From assembly GCA_028386065.3 (NCBI GenBank), contig JAKUCV010002150.1, positions 87,438 to 151,437 on the forward strand: a DNA stretch of 64,000 nucleotides, in the 5' to 3' direction. Under the pieces are notes generated by a model that saw only the letters and a list, made by a program, of their open reading frames with translations, had not been told where the DNA came from and did no database searches. The DNA is from Turnera subulata (lineage: Eukaryota > Streptophyta > Magnoliopsida > Malpighiales > Passifloraceae). The position numbers and the translations under genes were made by a program. The first letter of the stretch is position 1; every line of letters begins with the position of its first letter. Below are positions 57,553-64,000 of this stretch, one piece after another.

Positions 57553-57595
57553 GTTATACATGCTAGATAACATGTTCTTATGATCTTAATGATAT

Positions 57596-58390
57596 ATGAA
57601 CAACATGTCACTGCAATCAGTCCTTGAGAAGGAAAAACTGAATGGGAATAATTTCCTTAAGTGGCATCGCAATTTGAGGATAGTCCTCAAGCAAGAAAAG
57701 AAGTTGTATGTCCTTGAGGGGCCTGTTCCTGTTGAACCGGCACCTAATGCTCCTAGGGCGGAAAGAGATGATTACAAGAAGCATATAGATGAAGCATTGA
57801 ATGTTGTTTGCCTTATGCTTATCACCATGGACTCTGAGCTTCAGAAGCAACATGAGAACTTGGGTGCTTTCGATATGATCGAACACCTGAAAATGCTCTT
57901 TGAAGAGCAAGCCAGGCATGAGAGGTATGAGAACTCAAAGGCATTATTCCAATGCAAGATGGCTGAGTCATCACCTGTCAGACCTCATGTGTTCAAAATG
58001 ATTGGATACATTGAGAGCCTTGAGGGGCTGGATTTTCCTTTGCAAAGAGAGTTGGCCGTTGATCTAGTCCAGCAATCATTGCCGGATAGTTATAGCCAAT
58101 TTGTCATGAATTTCAACATGAATCATCTTGATAAATCTTTGTCTGAGTTGCTTAACATGTTGGAAACAGTTGAGCAGCAGATGAAGGCTAATAAATCCAA
58201 CAACGTTTTGATGGTTGGAAACGGCAAAGGAAAGGGAAAAGCCAAGTTTAGCAAGAAGAAGAAATGTGCCAAAAAGTTTGGTTCATGTGCATCTTCTTAT
58301 TCACATGTGCTGAAACTCAAAGGTGGTGTTGCAAAGGAAGGATAATGTTTTTATTGCAAGAAACCTGGCCATTGGAAACGTAACTGCCCT
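57596..58390 (+). pseudogene. Copia 2 gag, nearly intact
   Basis: The 249-residue ORF from 57596 has a UBN2-type gag region: LNGNNFLKWHRNLRIVLKQE, ALFQCKMAESSPVRPHVFKMI, then SLSELLNMLETVEQQMK. A basic Lys-rich tail follows. A TAA at 58343-58345 stops it just before the zinc knuckle CFYCKKPGHWKRNC (about 58346-58387), which is otherwise intact. One nonsense change therefore separates gag from its nucleic-acid-binding knuckle and from pol. Confidence 0.8.
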
Positions 58391-58405
58391 ATTTACCTTG
58401 AGGAG

Positions 58406-61400
58406 GTGAAGAAACAGAAGGGAAGTAAGGCTTCCGCTTCTGGTATTCTTGTTATAGAAGCTAATATTTCTATCTCTGCATCATGGGTATTAGATACCGT
58501 ATTTGGTTCTCACATTTGTGTAAATGTGCAGGATCTGAGAAAGAGTAGAAGATTAGCAAAGGGTGAAGTGGACCTGCATGTTGGAAATGGAGCAAGAGTT
58601 GTTGCATTAGCCGTAGGGACTTATTATCTATCTTTACCGAGTGGTTTGGTTTTGGAACTTGATGATTGTTATTATATACCTACTATAAGCAGGAATCTGA
58701 TTTTTGATTCTTGTCTGGACAAGAAGGGTTTTTCATTCATAATAAAGAACAACTGTTGTTCTATTTATTTGAATGATATTTATTATGGTGGTGCATATTT
58801 AAGCAATGGTTTGTATGTTCTGAACCGCGAAACACCAATCTATAACATTAATTCGAAGAAGGTTAAATTAAACGATTCTAATACGACCTATCTCTGGCAT
58901 TTTCGTTTGGGCCATATAAACGAGACTCGTATTTCTAAACTCCATAAGGATGGGATTTTAGACTCATTTGATTTTGAATCATATGAGACATGTGAGTCAT
59001 GTTTATTGGGCAAAATGACGAAGGCTCCTTTTGCCGGTAAAGGTGAAAGGGCTTCAGACTTGTTAGGCCTTATATATTCTGAAGTATGTGGGCCTGTTCA
59101 ACACAGGCTAGAGGTGGATTTCAGTACTTCATTACATATACTGATGATTATAGTAGATATGGCTATGTGTATCTTATGAAGACAAAGTCAGAATCCTTTG
59201 AAAAGTTCAAAGAATTCAAGAATGAAGTACAGAATCAACTTGGTAAGAGTATTAAAATGCTTCGATCTGATCAAGCAGGTGAATACTTAGGCTGAGAATT
59301 TCTTGATCATCTAAAGTAATGTGGTATAGTATCACAACTTACTCCACCAGGTACACCTCAGTGGAATGGTGTATCTGAAAGGAGAAATAGAACTCTGTTA
59401 GACATGGTTCGTTCTATGATGAGTCAAGCTGACCTTCCTTCTTCATTTTGGGGACATGCTTTATTGACTGGTGCCTTTACACTTAACCGTGTTCCATCTA
59501 AATCGGTAGAAAAGACACCACATGAGATGTGGACTGGGAAACGTCCCAATTTGTCTTTTATGAAGATTTGGGGTTGTGAGGCTTACGTAAGACGTCAAGC
59601 ATCAGAAAAACTCGGCCATAAATCTGACAAGTGCCTTTTTGTTGGATATCCTAAAGAAACTACAGGATATTATTTCTATAATCCCACAGAGCAAAAAGTG
59701 TTTGTTGCTCGTACTGCAATTTTTCTAGAAAGATAATTTATTTCTAGAGAGATTAGTGGGAGAAAAATAGAACTCGAAGATGTTCGAGTATAACAAGAAG
59801 CTATAGAGGATGAGATGGAACAAGGACAGGAACCGCAAGATGTTGTGAGTGAAAATCCTGTACCTGTAACACATGGACCACGTAGGTCTGATAGGACTCG
59901 GTATGAGCCTGAGAGATATGAATTTCTTTTGACTCATACTGGAGACATGATGCTCATGGATGAAGATGAGCCCACTTCCTATCAGCAGGCAATTATGGGT
60001 CCAGACTCTAAGAAGTGGCTAGAAGCCATGAATTCTAAGATTGAATCCATGTACGAAAACAAGGTATGGACCTTGGTTCATCCACCTGAAGGGGTAAAAC
60101 CCATTGGATTCAAGTGGGTCTATAAGAAGAAGACCGACATGGATGGTAATGTGATTACCTTTAAAGGGCGATTAGTTGCTAAAGGTTTCAAACAAGTTCA
60201 TGGTGTTGACTATGATGAAACCTTTTCGCCAGTTGCTATGGTTAAATCCATTCAAATTTTATTGGCTATAGCTACATACCATGATTATGAAATAGGACAG
60301 ATGGATGTCAAAACTGCTTTCCTTAATGGAAATCTTTTAGAGGATGTGTACATGACACAACCTGAAGGTTTTGTCACTCGAGAGAATGCTAATAAGGTAT
60401 GCAAATTGCAAAGATCCATTTATGGAATATAGCAAGCTTCTAGGAGTTAGAATCTTCGTTTTGATGAAGTAATCAAACAATTTGGTTTCATTAAGAACGA
60501 AGATGAGCCATGTATTTACAAGAAGGTTAGTGGGAGCACTATTATTTTCTTGTTGTTGTATGTTGACGACATTCTGCTCATTGGGAATGATATTCCAACA
60601 CTACAGTCTGTAAAGACTTGGTTAGGAAAGAATTTCTCAATGAAGGACTTAGGAGAAGCTGCCTACGTGCTAAGCATAAAGATCTATAGAGATAGATCCA
60701 AAAGGCTTCTTGGCCTAAGTCAAAGTACATATATTGACAAGGTGCTTAAAATGTTTAGCATGCAAGACTCTAAGAAAGGTTTCTTGTCCATGTCATATGG
60801 CATAACTCTCTCAATGAATCAATTTCCTAGTACATCTAAGGAGAGAGAACAAATGAGTAAGATCTCTTATGCATCTGCAATAGGATCTATCATGTATGTC
60901 ATGCTATGTACTCGACCAGATGTCGCATATGCATTAAGTGTCACAAGCAGATATCAATCTGATCCCGGTGAAGGTCACTGGACAGCAGTTAAGAACTTCC
61001 TTAAGTACTTGAGAAGAACTAAGGATGCATTCCTTGTATACGGAAGCATTGATGAGCTTGTTGTAAAGGGTTACACAGATGCTAGCTTCCAAACTGACAG
61101 GGATGACTTTAGATCGCAGTCAGGATATGTGTTTTGTCTTGGAGGTGGTGCTGTTTGCTGGAAGAGTTCCAAGCAAGAAATAGTTGTCGATTCTACCACT
61201 GAGGCTGAATATATAGCTGCCTCTAATGCAACCAAAGAGGCTGTTTGGATTAATAAGTTCGTAACGGAACTTGGGGTGGTTCCGAGCATTGACAATCCGA
61301 TTGAGCTCTATTGTGACAACAATGGAACAATCGCACAGGCTCAAGAACCTAGATACTACCAAAGATCCAAACATATACTCCGACGCTACCATCTTATTAG

Positions 61401-61527
61401 AGAGATCATTGGTAGAGGCAATGTGAGGCTGTGCAAGGTTCCTTTTGAGAACAATGTAGCAGATCCTTTGACTAAGCCGCTCACACAACAAAAGCATGAT
61501 GGTCATGCTAGATCCATTGGTATTTGA
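58406..61527 (+). pseudogene. Copia 2 pol (protease, integrase, RT, RNase H), broken
   Basis: The protease motif reads VLDTVFGSHIC (about 58486), with V in place of the catalytic-loop G. Integrase has the HHCC region (LWHFRLGHINETR, then CESCLLGKM). After a frameshift near 59130 come TDDYSRYGYVY and LRSDQAGEYL, and then GTPQWNGVSERRNRTLL. A TGA lies at 59293-59295. RT has MDVKTAFLNGNLLEDVY and the catalytic LLYVDDILLIGN (about 60553). Two stops lie between them, at 60430 and near 60450. RNase H and the end (YTDASFQTDRDD, STTEAEYIAA, NVADPLTKPL) are in one long frame to 61527. Confidence 0.88.
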
Positions 61528-61562
61528 TACATGGAAGATTGGCTTTAGTGCAAGTGGGAGAA

Positions 61563-63087
61563 TGTTAGTGTAATGCCCAAAAGCCAATCATTGGATGATT
61601 ATATAGTCATGTATATTTATTAAGGTTTTATTCCAATAAATTTGTTTATCAGTGATAAATACTTACACATAATTATAACCTAAGAATATTTTATATTCTT
61701 AAATTGTCCCTAGTCGATTATTATTATGGATGGGTTGTAATAATAAATTAAGACTAGCGTATGTTGAGAATTATATGACATACGAATTCTACATACGGGT
61801 ACAAGTTAGAGAACTTGTGGTCTGGACTGACCCTGCATAAGAACACTACATGGACTGTTATATATATGTTGTCATTAGTGGTTCTTATATGTACTATCCT
61901 TAGACTTGAGATCATCAAGGTTCCCAACATATGAGTCGTGTACTTTGACATTACTCTTAGTTACCCGTAACTAAGTAAACCTTAGAGTAATTGTTGGGTA
62001 CATGATATAATGTGTAGTGGGTTTTGTATGATCAAGACGGAATTCTTCCAACCCTTATAACGGGTATATTATCAATTGGGCCTCTTGATAGAGTTGAACT
62101 GTAAATGCATGGCCATGCTCAGATTAAGTGATATGGGGATATCATTTGTATCTGTTTTACACAGTTAACTCAGGGATCAAGAAAACTTAGACTAAACATA
62201 TACGAAAATGACATATTCCATGTCTCGTGTTTGATCTTGATAATGTGACGATAGGATAATGACATTTTTCTGAGGCATAATGAATCAGTACTGATCTGGT
62301 CACTTGGGTGGCAATGATGTGTTGCTAGACACCGCTCATTGTTTATAATTATAAATGAGAGTTTATAATTATTGCCAACGTGATTAGTGCCTATAAGGTC
62401 ACACACTTAGAATTGTTGATTCGAGCCAGTGGTTAGACCATGGTTCGTCCAGGTTATTGAGCTAGTGGTTAGACCATGGTTGGACTGGGTCGTTTGGGTT
62501 GATCGGTTCGATAGTTATCAGAATTATTGAACCTGGATTATTATCCAAAAGGCATGAAAGGATGTGTTGTTTTATATATATGTTGATATATATGATTGAG
62601 TTAGTGAAGACATGATCATGTTGATGATTGTGACTAAAGTATAGATAATGGAAAACATAATCATGGATGATAAGATGTATGTATGATTAGGTTGGCCATA
62701 TCTATATTAACTAACATTGATATGTATATGTGATATACATGAAAGAGAGTTGAATATAGACTTAACAGACCAATCTCAAAACACATCAAATACTCTAGGC
62801 TCTCTCTCTCGGAATTCTACAGCTAGCACTGCGGCTCGAGAGTGCTCGGGTTAGTGATCGTGTGACGGTTGCTTGCAGTCATCAATGGTTCGTGTGGATA
62901 CCGTAGAGGAGTCAGATTTCTGTCTGGTTCTTGCTGATTTGGAGCATCAGTTGAGTGAAAGATCTCAACCAAACCATGTACGAAAGTCTTGTTATTCTGT
63001 TTACCCTGTTTCACATGGATCCTTCATTATTTCCGGGTTTTTCCGCTGCGCATATTGTCTCTTTGTTTGCATACCTGGTTACTTATA
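61563..63087 (+). repeat. 3' LTR of copia 2
   Basis: 1,525 bp, closely similar to the 5' LTR; it ends ACTTATA (ACTTACA in the 5' copy). The TSD gcttt follows. Confidence 0.9.
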
Positions 63088-63372
63088 GCTTTGACCCCGA
63101 TCACTCGGGTACATAGGTAATCTCGGTCTTATAACGGGATGCAAGCCAAATCTTCTTCTTCTCCCCTTCTCTGTACTTTCCACACCTGCACACTTGCACC
63201 AGCCATACTTGCGTTTCATAATTGCACATAGTCTCGACCCAACACGGATGGGTGCCTAACACCTTCCCATCTGTGATGAACCCCCGTTCCCATAACTTTT
63301 GTTTGCTATGACCATGTAGCCTAAAGGAGTCATATTAAGGTTTTTTCCCAAGTTTTGTCCATAATAAAATTT

Positions 63373-63386
63373 TGGTGGCGACTCCA
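63373..63386 (+). other. Primer-binding site, tRNA-Arg type
   Basis: TGGTGGCGACTCCA directly follows the end of the interrupted Tat-like LTR. This PBS type is known in Tat-lineage gypsy elements. It supports reading 54152-63372 as a 5' LTR rather than a solo LTR. Confidence 0.6.
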
Positions 63387-63445
63387 ATGTCATGGGATTG
63401 ACCCGGGGAAGAAAGTGAAAGGATTAGGTGAATAGGCCCAAGTGC

Positions 63446-64000
63446 TGAAACACCCGTGTCCCAATTTAATAATAAAATACTCAAATACAAGGAAATTACC
63501 AAAATACCCTTGAAACCCGGGACACGAAATCCATTATCAATAATATCCAAAATTCTTAATAAAAAGAGATGTCATATCAACCATAGTCAAACCGGCTTAG
63601 CAAGCCTCAAATCAAACCCGACATCCTGCCGATACATCTGAATAGTAAATCCCAGCAATCCGCCGATAAAATAATCCAAAATCAATAGTGGCATCTCAAT
63701 AAAAATTCCAATGCAACGGAAGAAACAAACAGAGTAAAAATATGAGAAACAAAACATCATGCATGTCGACTATATGGATCCAACCGGGAGATCAAGCACA
63801 ACTACCTGCTGAGATAACCACGTCCGTACTCTGGAAGGATGGAAAGTGACTGCACGCTATCTAAAGTCTGAAAAACAACGTTGGCGATTATGTGAGTCGC
63901 CTACTCAGTGAGCAATATAAGTCTAATTATGAGAGTGTGCAGATCAAGTCCGAAAGGAAAGAAGAGCAACAAGACAAGCATGCAAACATACAACAATCAG
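63446..64000 (+). mobile_element. Start of a further gypsy-type LTR
   Basis: TGAAACACCCGTGTCCC (63446-63462) resembles the TGTAACACCCC... start of chromovirus-type LTRs. The following AT-rich sequence and the cgcctactcagtgagca block near 63897-63915 fit such an LTR. The other end lies outside the window, so this is tentative. No coding sequence follows within the window. Confidence 0.4.

Larger units (their letters stand above)
55270..63087 (+). mobile_element. Ty1/copia retrotransposon 2, complete ends
   Basis: 7.8 kb, with LTRs at 55270-56754 and 61563-63087 (start TGTTAGTGTAATGCCC). It is flanked by a perfect TSD, gcttt (55265-55269 and 63088-63092). The PBS TGGTAGCAGAGC (56756-56767) is tRNA-Met-type, and the polypurine region caagtgggagaa lies before the 3' LTR. 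Between PBS and gag there is a palindromic minisatellite (57046-57552). Gag and pol are largely recognisable but interrupted. The 3' LTR has about 40 extra bases near 61635-61690 that are missing from the 5' LTR. Confidence 0.93.
54152..63372 (+). mobile_element. Tat-like Ty3/gypsy LTR, interrupted by copia 2
   Basis: The left edge TGTAAACACCCAAAATTTAAC (first 20 bases) is a gypsy LTR start. The right part ends just before TGGTGGCGACTCCA (63373-63386), a tRNA-Arg-type PBS known in Tat-lineage elements. Copia 2 (55270-63087) splits it with a perfect TSD. The LTR itself is therefore about 1.4 kb (54152-55269 plus 63093-63372). It contains tacaaataagacccctc, a TATA/transcription-start-like site, near 54897. 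The internal region after the PBS is not recognised, because another LTR starts at 63446. The right LTR edge is approximate. Confidence 0.6.

Noticed and set aside
1..64000. CRISPR array, operons, bacterial insertion sequences or attachment sites
   Set aside because: The repeats present are eukaryotic transposons and palindromes; no regular repeat-spacer structure with cas genes exists and the host is a plant.

Overview
The window is nuclear DNA from a flowering plant, most likely a eudicot; I cannot name the species. The evidence is AT-rich intergenic DNA, F-box/DUF295 genes, a BAHD acyltransferase, a DUF674 fragment, and typical plant retroelements (Athila-type Ty3/gypsy, Ty1/copia, L1-type LINEs, a SINE, a SMART/TRIM, a Helitron and Mutator-like elements). 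No bacterial features, CRISPR arrays or rRNA genes were seen. Host coding capacity is small: one intact F-box/DUF295 gene, one nearly intact F-box gene with a damaged start, two F-box pseudogenes, one intact BAHD acyltransferase and one DUF674 remnant. Nearly everything else is nested transposons, and many have boundaries that can be fixed from target-site duplications (TSDs).

Layout. 1-438: edge of a gypsy-type LTR. 439-9840: an F-box/DUF295 pseudogene broken by a SINE (859-961) and by an 8.5 kb nested block at 1158-9691. In that block a Helitron contains a Mutator-like element (MULE), which contains a copia element, which contains a LINE fragment. 10088-10703: small non-LTR retroelement (minus). 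11359-12531: F-box gene 2. 13613-19615: full-length decayed LINE (plus, 11-bp TSD). 21823-23196: BAHD acyltransferase. 23928-25031: intact F-box gene 3 (minus). 25275-32679: full-length decayed LINE (minus, 17-bp TSD), whose ORF1 is split by a MULE at 29047-31100. 32950-33500: second copy of the small non-LTR element. 36282-48580: Athila-type element with two LTRs of about 1.33 kb and an intact ATHILA-family ORF. 48581-50400: decayed minus-strand retroelement-like coding traces. 50550-51941: F-box pseudogene 4 with a 293-bp SMART. 53753-54109: DUF674 fragment. 54152-63372: a Tat-like LTR interrupted by a 7.8 kb copia element (55270-63087). 63446-64000: start of another LTR.

The four F-box genes are paralogues of one local family, so they serve as pre-insertion references for each other. 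That makes the Helitron and SMART insertion points unusually secure.

The most unusual signal is that several unrelated LTR elements each carry their own set of short, dispersed palindromes. The first copia has at least 14 mini-hairpins with a conserved CTGAA/CAGAA/TTGAA-type loop but different self-complementary stems. The second copia has about 17 copies of the palindrome AACATCGATGTT in its leader. The Athila element has seven copies of GCAGCGCC, often inside larger palindromes. The gypsy LTR at the left edge has two hairpins with similar arms. I cannot tell from sequence alone whether this has been described.
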